A DNA stretch of 64,000 nt, taken from NCBI RefSeq assembly GCF_004784465.1, contig NZ_SRRU01000003.1:372001-436000 (forward strand), in the 5' to 3' direction. This DNA comes from Streptomyces griseoluteus. GTDB taxonomy: Bacteria; Actinomycetota; Actinomycetes; Streptomycetales; Streptomycetaceae. Shown piece by piece: positions 8,743 through 16,626 of this stretch. The notes below the pieces were generated by a model. That model was not told the origin of the DNA. It searched no databases and saw only the letters and a list, made by a program, of their open reading frames with translations. Within the stretch, counting starts at the first letter, position 1. Each line of letters opens with the position of its first letter. The translations under genes and the position numbers were made by a program.

Positions 8743-9043
8743 GCCGGGTCAGTCGGCGGATGCCGTCGATGTCGACCAGAACGTGTCGCGGTCCGCGGAA
8801 GATCTGGTTGTGCCGGTACGGCGGCGGGTCCGTCTCGTCCCCCTCCTCGCCGTCCAAGCGGTCGATCACGATCGCCTGCACCGGGCACGCCGCAGCCGCG
8901 CGCTCGACCTGCAGGCGCCGCTCGTCATCAGGATTCGGCTCATAAGTGAGCGCCTCCTGACCGTTCAACCGGAAGACCTCGTGCGCCAGATACACGCACT
9001 GTGCGTATCCCTGACATCGATTCAGGTCCACGACGATCCGCAT
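8735..9043 (-). CDS. Ferredoxin, [3Fe-4S]/[4Fe-4S] type
   Basis: Small iron-sulfur electron carrier of the kind that serves cytochromes P450 and flavoenzymes in actinomycetes. MRIVVDLNRCQGYAQC begins the protein, and the cluster ligands follow C-x5-C ... A-C-P (RCQGYAQC, AAACPVQAI). ATG 9043 is chosen over an upstream codon because GGAAGGAG precedes it by 7-8 bases. After the core (about 61 residues) there is an odd charged tail of about 40 residues (DGEEGDETDPPPYRHNQIF and on), ending where an alcohol dehydrogenase fragment begins, so part of the tail may be rearranged sequence. Possible partner of the flavoprotein at 639. Confidence 0.85.
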   Translation of the reverse strand: MRIVVDLNRCQGYAQCVYLAHEVFRLNGQEALTYEPNPDDERRLQVERAAAACPVQAIVIDRLDGEEGDETDPPPYRHNQIFRGPRHVLVDIDGIRRLTRRA

Positions 9044-9459
9044 GGGCAGACTCCTTCCGCTCTGCCCCCGCCCCGTGGCGGCGACCGGCGGCCCGGTCAC
9101 GGTGTGGTGCCGGGCGACCCGACTGCGGGCGTCCTACCCCTCGCCCCTGGACACCGGCTGAGCGGGTCCTGTCCTGTTCGCTGTGTCGCTGCCTTCACAG
9201 TGACGTCTATGGGAGTGCCGCAGCACGAAGGACGCGTCCCTCCTCCCACGAGGCCAGCACTCAAGGCTTGGCCCGCCGTCGCCCTATAAAAATGTTCGCG
9301 CCGCCCTCCGACGATCGCAAACCGCCGTTGCGGGACCCAACATGTCTCAGAGGCGGGGCAGTTCTCGATCTTTTCGGCATATTGGACCCCGCGTGACGTA
9401 CCGCGGACGTACAGTGAGCGGCACGTCTGCAGGGATCGATTCCGCGGAGGGGGACGCAA
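9044..9459. other. Intergenic stretch with AT-rich patch and paired GACGTAC repeats
   Basis: No gene seen in 416 bases. It contains the least GC-rich DNA of the area (CTATAAAAATG near 9286) and two GACGTAC copies at 9395-9401 and 9406-9412, 11 bases apart, i.e. one helical turn, about 50 bases before the next gene's GTG. The repeats could be a regulator site or part of the promoter of the 9460 gene pair; no convincing -35/-10 pair was found. Confidence 0.35.
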
Positions 9460-9738
9460 GTGAGCGTGAATGACGAGTATCCGCAGCAGAGCAGCACCCG
9501 GACAGCGGCGATCCCACGCACCATCGCCGCCATCACCGACGCGCTCCCTCCCGCCCGGCGCGATGAGTTTCACGCTGATGTGCACCACGCTCAACAGGGA
9601 GCCGAACTGGATGCTGCGCTGATGACGTGGTGGCTCGAAGCGATGTTTGAAACAGTGCCAGGCCGGGACCAGCGGCTGGATGACACAGTCGCGGGCGTAG
9701 GACTCGTCGAGCTCGAGCCGGAGACGGAAGAGCGATGA
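9460..9738 (+). CDS. Small hypothetical protein, possibly DUF6247-like
   Basis: 92 residues, GTG start at 9460 preceded by GGAGGGGGA at 6 bases. Its core, AAITDALPPARRDEFHADV followed by LDAALMTWWLEAMFE, resembles the short DUF6247-type proteins of Streptomyces (LPPERR..F ... L..WW..A), which often precede another small gene. It is highly acidic at the C-terminus and has no membrane segment or signal. It overlaps the next gene by 4 bases (ATGA), so the two are translationally coupled. An antitoxin-like role is only a guess from the pairing. Confidence 0.6.
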   Translation: MSVNDEYPQQSSTRTAAIPRTIAAITDALPPARRDEFHADVHHAQQGAELDAALMTWWLEAMFETVPGRDQRLDDTVAGVGLVELEPETEER

Positions 9739-10046
9739 ATCCGGGATCAAAGGGGTGGACCGCAGTCGCGCAGATCACTGCGTCCAAAGTGCTCAGTCAG
9801 ATGCGCGCCTCAGGCTTCGTGGATCTGCACGACAATATCGTGCGGTTCTTGAATGCTCTGGCGCTGGAAGTCGGCAGTGCAGTCGCATCCGGCAATCCGC
9901 CACCAGGGCTGCCCATGACCATTCGCGGTGTCACTTGGTACAGCATGGCCGTGTTCGACGATCCCGTGTTCTTCAACTACAGCATTTATCCGGACGAACT
10001 GCAGATCAGGGTTTGCGATCTCATTTGGGTGATCACCACCGACTAG
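9735..10046 (+). CDS. Small hypothetical protein, partner of the preceding gene
   Basis: 103 residues, ATG at 9735 inside the stop of the 9460 gene. Not recognised. It is predicted alpha/beta: an N-terminal helix region (ITASKVLSQMRASGFVDLHD) and a C-terminal strand-rich part (RGVTWYSMAVFDDPVFFNYS, DELQIRVCDLIWVITTD). The size, the coupling and the beta-rich end would suit a RelE/ParE-like or ligand-binding fold, but no catalytic motif was seen. Confidence 0.6.
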   Translation: MNPGSKGWTAVAQITASKVLSQMRASGFVDLHDNIVRFLNALALEVGSAVASGNPPPGLPMTIRGVTWYSMAVFDDPVFFNYSIYPDELQIRVCDLIWVITTD

Positions 10047-10191
10047 CTGCCGGAGGACGGCACACCTCGGCTCGCGCCATCAGGCTGGTCTGCCGCCTTC
10101 ACCGGTCCGCGTCAAGCTTGGACAACCCGAGCCAGAGCCAGACAGCGGTAGGCGAACTGAAGAAGCTGGACTTCTTCCAGAGCATGCGAAA

Positions 10192-10227
10192 GGGCGCTTG
10201 AACTGGGTTCCCACCCGTCAAGCGCCC
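10192..10227 (+). terminator. Hairpin terminator
   Basis: Perfect 10-bp stem GGGCGCTTGA / TCAAGCGCCC with a 16-base loop, after the small gene pair and before the convergent permease gene. No T tract, as is common in Streptomyces. The stretch 10047-10191 holds no recognisable gene. Confidence 0.55.
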
Positions 10228-10279
10228 CTCGCTGAGCCGCTGATCGGCGATTACGCCCCGCCGGTTCTTCGCGACGCGG

Positions 10280-11773
10280 TCAGCGATCACCGGGCGGCGA
10301 GGCCGCGGCGACTTCGCCGCTCGGTGCTGCCACCTCCGGCGCCGGAGCGGTGCCCTTGGCGGCGTTGTCGGACCTCGCCAGCAGCCAGTACAGCGTGGCC
10401 GGCACGGCAAGTCCGACGATCCAGGACACGTCCGCGCCGCCGAGCGGTGCGACGAGCGGCCCCGTGTAGAACGACGTCGCCAGGAAGGGAAGTTGGGCCA
10501 GGACGCCGACCGCGTAGACGATCAGCGCGTTGGCGCGCCAGGCGCCGTAGCGGCCGTGGGGGTCGAAGAGGGCGGGGATGTCGTAGCGCTCGCGGGAGAT
10601 CAGGTAGTAGTCGACGAGGTTGATGGCCGACCAGGGGGTGAAGAAGGTCAGCAGGAACAGCAGGAAGTCCTTGAACGAGACGAGGAAGCTGTCCTTGCCG
10701 AGCAGGGCCATCGCGGTGCCCGCCACCATGATCCCGGCGATGTACGCGGCCCGGCCGCGCGGCGACAGGGTCCGTTGTCCACGGAAGCCGCTGATCCCCG
10801 TGACCATGGAGATGAAGCCGCCGTAGGTGTTGAGGACGTTGATGGTGAGCTTGCCCAGGGCGATGACGAAGTACAGGAGCGACGCGGCCGCCCCGGCACC
10901 GCCGAGCGAGACGACGTAACCAACCTGGTCGTCGAGGAACCGTTCCCCGGCGCTCGCCGCCACCAGCACGCCGAACGTCATGGACCACTGGGAGCCGAGC
11001 GCCGAGCCCGACAGCGTCCACCAGAACGTCGCCCGGGCACTGGTCGTGCGCGGCAGGTAGCGCGAGTAGTCGGCGACGTACGGGCCGAAGGCGAGCTGCC
11101 AGGACGCGGACAGCGACATGGCCAGCAGGAACATCGGCAGGGAGAAGTGGGCGTCGCCGAGGAGCGCGCCCACGTCGACGCGGTCGAGCAGCCGGATGCC
11201 CAGGAAGACGAAGGCGACGGCGCAGACGGCGCTCGCGACTCGGCCCACGACGTGGATGACGCGGTAGCCGATCGCGGCCACGACTGCGGTGAGCACGGCG
11301 AAGACGATGATGCCCGTGGTGTCGTTGGTATGGGCGAGGCGGGCAGTGGCCTGCCCGGCGAGCACGCTGCCGCTGGCGAAGAAACCGACGTACATCAGGA
11401 TGACCAGGAGCAGTGGCACCGCGGCGCCCCGGACGCCGAACTGTGCCCGCGACTGGATCATCTGCGGCAGTCCGAGTCTCGGGCCCTGAGCGGAGTGCAG
11501 CGCCATGACGGCACCGCCCAGCAGATTGCCGGCGACCAGCCCCACGAGCGACCAGACGACATCACCGCCGAAGACGACAGCGAGGGCGCCGGTGACGATG
11601 GCGGTTATCTGGAGGTTGGCACCGAGCCAGAGGGTGAACTGGTTGAACGCCCGGCCGTGCCGCTCACTGTCGGGCACCACGTCGATGGAATGTCGCTCGA
11701 TCACGCCGTCGGCCCGGCCGGGGCCGTTCGTGGTGTGCGCGTCCATGTGGTCTCTACGACCCGCCCCGGTCAT
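10280..11773 (-). CDS. NCS1-family nucleobase:cation symporter (cytosine/purine permease type)
   Basis: Integral membrane transporter of about 497 residues with roughly 12 hydrophobic helices, e.g. LQITAIVTGALAVVFGGDVV, AVPLLLVILMYVGFFASGSV and FLLFLLTFFTPWSAINLVDY. FTLWLGANLQITA near the N-terminus and the GPYVADYSRYLP segment are typical of the cytosine-purine/allantoin (CodB/PucI) family. ATG 11773 is used since GGAGGG lies 6 bases upstream; a second ATG 9 codons later is possible. The cytoplasmic C-terminal tail is Ala/Pro-rich. Substrate not determinable. It stands alone between convergent and divergent neighbours. Confidence 0.88.
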   Translation of the reverse strand: MTGAGRRDHMDAHTTNGPGRADGVIERHSIDVVPDSERHGRAFNQFTLWLGANLQITAIVTGALAVVFGGDVVWSLVGLVAGNLLGGAVMALHSAQGPRLGLPQMIQSRAQFGVRGAAVPLLLVILMYVGFFASGSVLAGQATARLAHTNDTTGIIVFAVLTAVVAAIGYRVIHVVGRVASAVCAVAFVFLGIRLLDRVDVGALLGDAHFSLPMFLLAMSLSASWQLAFGPYVADYSRYLPRTTSARATFWWTLSGSALGSQWSMTFGVLVAASAGERFLDDQVGYVVSLGGAGAAASLLYFVIALGKLTINVLNTYGGFISMVTGISGFRGQRTLSPRGRAAYIAGIMVAGTAMALLGKDSFLVSFKDFLLFLLTFFTPWSAINLVDYYLISRERYDIPALFDPHGRYGAWRANALIVYAVGVLAQLPFLATSFYTGPLVAPLGGADVSWIVGLAVPATLYWLLARSDNAAKGTAPAPEVAAPSGEVAAASPPGDR

Positions 11774-11960
11774 CGTCTGCCCTCCGCGTGCTCGCCCACC
11801 CGTTCTGCATATCGCCATGCAGACTCTGGCCCGCTGAATGATTTGTCAATACCCTGCTGGTCGGGCAGTGATCGGCTCATGTCTGGGGGGCTGGGCTGCG
11901 ATGGCCCGCTGGTTCCGTACGGCCCTGCCGGCAAGGATCACGAGCGTCCGGCTCGCGCCC

Positions 11961-11975
11961 TACGCTGTTCCCGTG
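11961..11975 (+). promoter_or_regulatory. Possible leaderless promoter
   Basis: TACGCT at 11961-11966 lies 6 bases before the GTG start (11973), and no ribosome site precedes that start. The spacing puts a transcription start on or beside the G of GTG, as in leaderless Streptomyces mRNAs. No strong -35 was seen. Confidence 0.35.
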
Positions 11976-12482
11976 CGCACAGTGGAGTTGCTGCCCGACG
12001 ACGCGACCGAGGCGCGGGTGCGGCGGGTGTGGGGGCGGCTCGCGGAGAGGGGGATGCCGAGTCTGGCCGCTCACCGGCATGTGACGAATCGGCCCCACCT
12101 CACACTGACCACCGCGTCCGAGCTGCCGTGGGACGTGCGGCCTGCGCTCACGGAGGCACTCTCGGTGCTTCCGCTGCCGCTGCGACTGGAGGGGACGCTT
12201 CGCTTCGAGGGGCGAACTTCTTTCCTGGCCTGGCGTGTTGCGGCCGACGCCGGGCTGGCCGCCCTGCAGCGGCGCGTGTGGGAGTTGCTGCCCCTGGCCG
12301 GGAATCCGCTGTTCGAGCCGGAGAACTGGGTGCCCCACCTCAGCCTCGGCCGGACGCGGTCCGGACCCGGCGCATGGCCTGCGGAACTCCTGCCCGCCGA
12401 GCTGTCCGAGCCCTGGGAGGGACGGTTCACCGCGGCGCGGAGCTACGACACCGGGTCGCGGACCGTGGAGCGGCTGACCTAG
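11973..12482 (+). CDS. 2'-5' RNA ligase/2H phosphoesterase family protein
   Basis: 169 residues carrying the two H-x-T/S-x motifs of the 2H superfamily: RPHLTLTT near residue 40 and WVPHLSLGR near residue 120, about 80 residues apart as expected. Members hydrolyse 2',3'- or 1',2'-cyclic phosphates or ligate RNA ends in the cytoplasm. VRTVELLPDD is the usual first strand, so the GTG at 11973 is preferred over an upstream ATG at 11838, which would add 45 low-complexity residues. Monocistronic. Confidence 0.82.
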   Translation: MRTVELLPDDATEARVRRVWGRLAERGMPSLAAHRHVTNRPHLTLTTASELPWDVRPALTEALSVLPLPLRLEGTLRFEGRTSFLAWRVAADAGLAALQRRVWELLPLAGNPLFEPENWVPHLSLGRTRSGPGAWPAELLPAELSEPWEGRFTAARSYDTGSRTVERLT

Positions 12483-12631
12483 GCGCCCAGGTACGGGAAT
12501 TGGGGGCAACAGGTTGAGGTGGGGACCGACGTGGTCGCCTCCGGAGGCCGCGACTGGGCGACGAACTTCTCGAGGTGACGCACATATCCCCCCCCTGCCG
12601 CACGGCGGCGGAGCGGACGGACGGAGAACGG

Positions 12632-13294
12632 ATGTCGGTCGACCTCATCGGTTTCCTCGGTGTGGTGCTGGTGGCGTATGTCGTCCCCGGTCCCGACTTC
12701 CTGGTCGTGGTTCGGTCGGCGGCCGAGCATCCCTCCAAGGGGCGGGCGGCGGCGGTGGGGGCCCAAGCCGGACTGTGTGTGCACATGGTCGCCGCCGCCA
12801 TAGGTCTGTCGGTGATCGCAGCCCGTAGCCCCGTGGTCTACGACGCCATCAAGCTGCTCGGCGCCGCCTACCTGATCTCTTTGGGAGTACGGGCCGTGCT
12901 GGCCGCTCGACGTGCTGCGCGGCAACGTCACGAAAGCTCCGCCGCGTCATGTGCAGCGTTGACGGAAACGCGGTCGGCCGGCGCACGGTGGCGTTCAGGC
13001 TTCGCTCAGGGGTTCTTCACCAACGTCCTCAACCCCAAGGCCGCGCTGTTCTTCCTCAGCATCCTGCCCCAGTTCGTCCACGGGGGCGGTTCGGCCACCC
13101 AGCAGATCTTCTTCCTGGGCATCCTGGATGTGCTGATCGGGATCGTCTACTGGTTCGTCCTGGTCGCCGTCGCCGCCCGGCTGCGCACCTTGTTGGCTCG
13201 TCCGAAGTTCCGACGCCGGTGGGAGTTGACCACCGGCTGGCTGTTCATCGGCATCGGCATCGGCATCGGTGTCGGGGTCGCAGCGGCCGCCTGA
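12632..13294 (+). CDS. LysE/RhtB-family amino-acid exporter
   Basis: About 220 residues with five to six membrane helices. The N-terminal FLGVVLVAYVVPGPDFLVVV contains the PGPD-type motif of the LysE/RhtB translocators, and GFFTNVLNPKAALFFLSILP is the family's second signature. ATG 12632 follows GGAGAACGG. The last helix is an unusual GIGIGIG run (WLFIGIGIGIGVGVAAAA). It probably exports an amino acid or a related metabolite. The gene stands alone, 150 bases downstream of the 2H phosphoesterase. Confidence 0.88.
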   Translation: MSVDLIGFLGVVLVAYVVPGPDFLVVVRSAAEHPSKGRAAAVGAQAGLCVHMVAAAIGLSVIAARSPVVYDAIKLLGAAYLISLGVRAVLAARRAARQRHESSAASCAALTETRSAGARWRSGFAQGFFTNVLNPKAALFFLSILPQFVHGGGSATQQIFFLGILDVLIGIVYWFVLVAVAARLRTLLARPKFRRRWELTTGWLFIGIGIGIGVGVAAAA

Positions 13295-13429
13295 CCGTCG
13301 GAGCGCCTGGCGTCCTCACCGCCGGCACGTCGGAGTCGCCTGCCGCGGTATCGGTAGCGTGGCCATCAGATGCGTGGAGCGTCCGCCTGGTCCGTCCGAC
13401 GGCCTTCGGCGGAGAGTGATGAGGTGGGA

Positions 13430-13834
13430 ATGAGTGAGCTGACGAAGCCCGAGGTCGAGGTTCCGGAGGGTGCTGCTCCTACCGAGCTGACCATTCGGGA
13501 TCTGGTCGTCGGGGACGGGCCTGAGGTCAAGTCCGGCATGGTGGTTCGGGTTCACTACGTCGGGGTGACCTTCGCGTCCGGGAAGGAGTTCGACGCGTCC
13601 TGGGACCGGGGAGAGCCGTTCAAGTTCGCCCTCGGCAGTGGCAGGGTCATCAAGGGGTGGGACCGGGGGGTCAAGGGGATGAGGGTCGGCGGCCGGCGCG
13701 AGATCATCGTTCCGCCGCGGCTCGGGTACGGCAATCAGTCGCCGACGCCGTTGATCCCGGCGGGCTCGACCCTGGTGTTCGTGGTGGATCTGCTGGACGT
13801 GTACTCCCCCGCGACCGGGTGGAGCAACGCCTAG
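13430..13834 (+). CDS. FKBP-type peptidyl-prolyl cis-trans isomerase
   Basis: Cytoplasmic 134-residue FKBP domain: GMVVRVHYVGVTFASGKEFD, SWDRGEPFKFALGSGRVIKG, WDRGVKGMRVGGRREIIVPP, LGYGNQSPTPLIPAGSTLVF and VVDLLDV are the canonical strands and active-site residues (Y, D, F, V-I, W, Y, F). It accelerates proline isomerisation in folding. ATG 13430 follows GAGGTGGGA. No signal peptide. Confidence 0.92.
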   Translation: MSELTKPEVEVPEGAAPTELTIRDLVVGDGPEVKSGMVVRVHYVGVTFASGKEFDASWDRGEPFKFALGSGRVIKGWDRGVKGMRVGGRREIIVPPRLGYGNQSPTPLIPAGSTLVFVVDLLDVYSPATGWSNA

Positions 13835-13889
13835 TCGCGTCGCGATCACGCCGGTGGCTGGCCGGCGAGTCGGATCGCCGCAGGGAGCC

Positions 13890-13918
13890 GGCCCCGCGTG
13901 CACCGCCCGCGCGGGGCC
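13890..13918. terminator. Hairpin terminator between convergent genes
   Basis: GGCCCCGCG (13890-13898) pairs perfectly with CGCGGGGCC (13910-13918), 11-base loop, between the FKBP gene and the convergent membrane protein gene. Confidence 0.55.
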
Positions 13919-13930
13919 GACGCCGGGACC

Positions 13931-14515
13931 TCACACCCCGATTCGGCCGGTCCTGTCCGACTGCCCCAGGCGGAAGGCCGAGACCAGGAAGAAGACTCCG
14001 CCCAGGAAGGCGTAGCCGGCCAGCGCGCCCAAGGAGGCGTTCTCCTTGCCCGCCTGGGCCGCGAAGGAGGCTCCGGCGAAGGTGGAGATGGCTCCGCTGA
14101 GGATCATCGGCCACTGTCCTGCCATGCCGCGTCGGCGTCGCAGGGCGCCGACGATCAGCTGGACGGCTCCGGCGGTGATCGCCCAGGCGCCCCAGACGCG
14201 CAGGACCGCCGGGATGCCCGAGGTGGCCGCCGCGACCAGACCTGCGGTGGTGAGGGCACTGAGCGCGACGTTCGCGTACAGGCCGCGTACCGGCCCACGG
14301 TTCGCCTTGGCGGACCTGATGTCGAGGACGGCGCACGCCACGTCGAACAACGGGTAGATCACCAGCAGTGTCGCGCTGAGGGGGCTCAGGGTGTGGGCGG
14401 AGGCGAATACGAGGACGGCCCATACCGTGGCGAACGCAAAGCGCAGGAAGTACAGGCGGCGCAGCGACCCGGTGTCCTCTTCGGCGGGGACAGGGGTGGC
14501 AGTGGAGGAAGCCAT
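13931..14515 (-). CDS. HdeD/DUF308-like membrane protein
   Basis: 194 residues with about six hydrophobic helices (FLRFAFATVWAVLVFASAHT, PLSATLLVIYPLFDVACAVL, AITAGAVQLIVGALRR, GAISTFAGASFAAQ, GYAFLGGVFFLVSAFRLG). The helix pattern and RLYFLRFAFA start match the HdeD-like acid-stress/uncharacterised membrane family; function unknown. It is divergent from a TetR gene, and a 19-bp perfect inverted repeat lies between them, so it is the likely target of that repressor. Confidence 0.8.
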   Translation of the reverse strand: MASSTATPVPAEEDTGSLRRLYFLRFAFATVWAVLVFASAHTLSPLSATLLVIYPLFDVACAVLDIRSAKANRGPVRGLYANVALSALTTAGLVAAATSGIPAVLRVWGAWAITAGAVQLIVGALRRRRGMAGQWPMILSGAISTFAGASFAAQAGKENASLGALAGYAFLGGVFFLVSAFRLGQSDRTGRIGV

Positions 14516-14553
14516 GAGGTGCCCTTTCGGCGAGGGGGAAGGCGAAGACGGAG

Positions 14554-14628
14554 GAGGGAGAACGTTCGGTCTCTCTCTTTCATCTAAGAGGCCCCTTCTG
14601 GGCCTGTCAAGACCGAACGTTCTCCCTC
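14554..14628. promoter_or_regulatory. Paired TetR operators in the divergent promoter region
   Basis: GAGGGAGAACGTTCGGTCT (14554-14572) is repeated as its exact reverse complement at 14610-14628. Each arm contains the palindrome GAACGTTC. The arms lie 38 bases apart, one close to each gene start, so that one repressor could shut both the membrane protein and the tetR gene. Confidence 0.7.
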
Positions 14629-14650
14629 ACTACCTGCTACCGTGGCCGCC

Positions 14651-15274
14651 ATGAGCACGCGCACAGAAGGCAGGAGCACGTCCGAGGCCCGGGCGCGGCT
14701 GCTCGACACGGCGACCCGGATCTTCTACGCCGAGGGCATTCACTCGGTCGGCGTGGACCGGATCATCGCGGAGGCCCAGGTCACTCGCGCCACCCTGTAC
14801 CGCCACTTCAAGGGGAAGGACGAGTTGATCCTCGCCTACCTCCAGCAGGCCGATCACGGCATCCGGGGGCAGGTGGCCGCCATCCGGGCGCAGGACCTTC
14901 CGGCGGCGGAGACGGTCCGGGCCGTGGGCAGGTCCATCGCGGACGGCATCCAGTCCCCCGGCTTCCGTGGTTGCGCCTTCCTCAACGCGGCGGCCGAGTA
15001 TCCCGACCCGGCGCACCCCGTCCACCAAGCGGTGCTGGACCACCGGCAATGGTTCCTGGAAACGGCCACGCAGCTCATGGAGGACGCCGGCTGTGCTCCC
15101 GCCGACGTGACCGGGCGGCACTTCGTCATGCTCCGGGACGGCGCCATGGCCGCCGGCTGTCTCTTCGACCCGACCCTGATCTGTGCGACGTTCCTGGACG
15201 GTGTCGAGGGGATCTTGCACACGGCCGCAGCACCGGCGCCGGAACCCAACTCCCCCGCTTCACCGTCCACGTGA
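14651..15274 (+). CDS. TetR/AcrR-family transcriptional regulator
   Basis: 207 residues. The N-terminal helix-turn-helix is clear: ARLLDTATRIFYAEGIHSVG, VDRIIAEAQVTRATLYRHFK, GKDELILAYL. The C-terminal ligand domain (IADGIQSPGFRGCAFLNAAA, HQAVLDHRQWFLETATQLME) is of the TetR_C type common in regulators beside small membrane or oxidoreductase genes. ATG 14651 is chosen; a second ATG 9 bases upstream lacks support. It probably represses itself and the divergent HdeD-like gene through the inverted repeat at 14554-14628. Confidence 0.9.
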   Translation: MSTRTEGRSTSEARARLLDTATRIFYAEGIHSVGVDRIIAEAQVTRATLYRHFKGKDELILAYLQQADHGIRGQVAAIRAQDLPAAETVRAVGRSIADGIQSPGFRGCAFLNAAAEYPDPAHPVHQAVLDHRQWFLETATQLMEDAGCAPADVTGRHFVMLRDGAMAAGCLFDPTLICATFLDGVEGILHTAAAPAPEPNSPASPST

Positions 15275-15331
15275 CCGTCCCAGAGGGCGCAGCTCCGGCC
15301 GGGCGGCCCGGTGGCGGTACGCCGCCGGAGC

Positions 15332-15886
15332 TCAGCGCCGGGGCCGGTGCCTCTGGAGCCGGTCGGCGGCGAGGAGTATCTCGTCAGGCGTGCCGAACGG
15401 AATGAACACCCAGAACCGGGCGACGAGCCGATCCTCGTGGTGCACGAGCAACACCTCGTCCTCGAAGACAAGGTGAAGACCGTCCCACGGGTGGCTCCAG
15501 CGCAGCGTGTCACCGTCCCAGTGCTGGATACCGCGGTTGGTGAACCGCAGGAGCAGCGGCGACTCCGCACGCTCCGGGGAACTCTTCGGCCGGTCGAAGG
15601 GCAGGAACACCTTGTAGTCGGTGAGCGTGTACTCGCCCGCCGCGAGCCTCTCGTCGCGAACGGCGACCACCCGGCCGGTCTCGGCGCCCTCGCGGACCCG
15701 CCGGGCGCCGAACACGATACTGAACACCACCACCGACCCCAGGGCCCACCAGAGCCCGAACACCCCCGAGACGTCCACGTACAGTTCCAGCACCGGGGGC
15801 GCCACAGCCACCAGCCCCAGAGCGCCGTACACTCTCCTCTGCCGCCGTACCCGCAGAGCCGTATCCGCGCCCACCCCACCAGCCAT
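15332..15886 (-). CDS. Hypothetical membrane protein, YcxB-like
   Basis: 184 residues. Two adjacent hydrophobic segments near residues 18-55 (YGALGLVAVAPPVLELYVDV, GLWWALGSVVVFSIVFG) are followed by a soluble beta-rich domain (TLTDYKVFLPFDRP, LLLRFTNRGIQHWDGDTLRW, FWVFIPFGTPDEILLAADRL). The layout of membrane hairpin, then a domain with a W..W segment and a final IP-x-x-x-F..E stretch, resembles the YcxB-like family of unknown role. ATG 15886 lies 6 bases after GGGAGA. Convergent with the tetR gene at 14651. Confidence 0.65.
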   Translation of the reverse strand: MAGGVGADTALRVRRQRRVYGALGLVAVAPPVLELYVDVSGVFGLWWALGSVVVFSIVFGARRVREGAETGRVVAVRDERLAAGEYTLTDYKVFLPFDRPKSSPERAESPLLLRFTNRGIQHWDGDTLRWSHPWDGLHLVFEDEVLLVHHEDRLVARFWVFIPFGTPDEILLAADRLQRHRPRR

Positions 15887-15998
15887 CGCACGTCTCCCGT
15901 GTCTCACTCGCCGCACCACGAGAGGGGACGGGTGTTCGCCTGACGGCGGTTGCGGTCGACCTCGCCGACCCCTCGACCGAGGCAGCCCCCTCGCCCCC

Positions 15999-16607
15999 CT
16001 ACAAGGGCGGCCACACCCGCAGCGCCGCGTCGGCCATCGCCTGAAGCTCGTCCCGGCACACCCCACTGGCCGCCTGGACGGCGATGCCATGAGCCAACGT
16101 GGTGACATACCGGGCCAACAGCCCCGCATCGGCGCCCGCCGGAAGGTCACCCTCCCCCACGGCCCGTTCGAACCGCTTCCGAATCCGCAGGTAACCGTCG
16201 TTGCGCCATCCGACAAGCAGCTCACGGGCCGACTGGGCGGACTCACCCGCAGCCAATGCCCCCTGGATGCCCATACAGCCCTGGGGCCGGGACGGAGCGG
16301 TGGTGGTCCGGATGACGCCGGACAGGATCGCGGTGGCCACACCCAGGGAGGTCGGCTCCTTCAGCGCTTCGTCCAGGTAGGCGCTGGGCCCCTCCGTATA
16401 GCGCTCCAGAGCCTTGCGGAACAGCTCCTCCTTGTTGCCGAAGGCCGCGTACATGCTCGTGGCCGAGATGCCCATGGCGCTGGTCAGGCGACCCAGGCTC
16501 GCGCCCTCGTAGCCGTGTTCCCAGAAGACCAGCATGGCGCGTTCGAGGGCCTCGCCGGTGTCGAAGCCCCGCGGGCGGCCGCTCGGGCCCTTCTTCTCCG
16601 TCTTCAC
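15999..16607 (-). CDS. TetR/AcrR-family transcriptional regulator
   Basis: 202 residues. After a basic start (MKTEKKGPSGRPRGFDTGEA) comes the HTH: ALERAMLVFWEHGYEGASLG, RLTSAMGISATSMYAAFGNK, EELFRKALERY. The C-terminal part with GCMGIQGALAAGESAQSARE is typical of the repressors that sit opposite short-chain dehydrogenase genes. It is divergent from the SDR at 16698; the 91-base gap carries an inverted repeat that fits as its operator. Confidence 0.88.
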   Translation of the reverse strand: MKTEKKGPSGRPRGFDTGEALERAMLVFWEHGYEGASLGRLTSAMGISATSMYAAFGNKEELFRKALERYTEGPSAYLDEALKEPTSLGVATAILSGVIRTTTAPSRPQGCMGIQGALAAGESAQSARELLVGWRNDGYLRIRKRFERAVGEGDLPAGADAGLLARYVTTLAHGIAVQAASGVCRDELQAMADAALRVWPPL

Positions 16608-16626
16608 CCGTTCATTCTATCTCTTC

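Noticed and set aside
10493..12517. A 674-residue plus-strand frame
   Set aside because: Shadow of the NCS1 permease on the other strand, continuing out of frame into the 2H gene.
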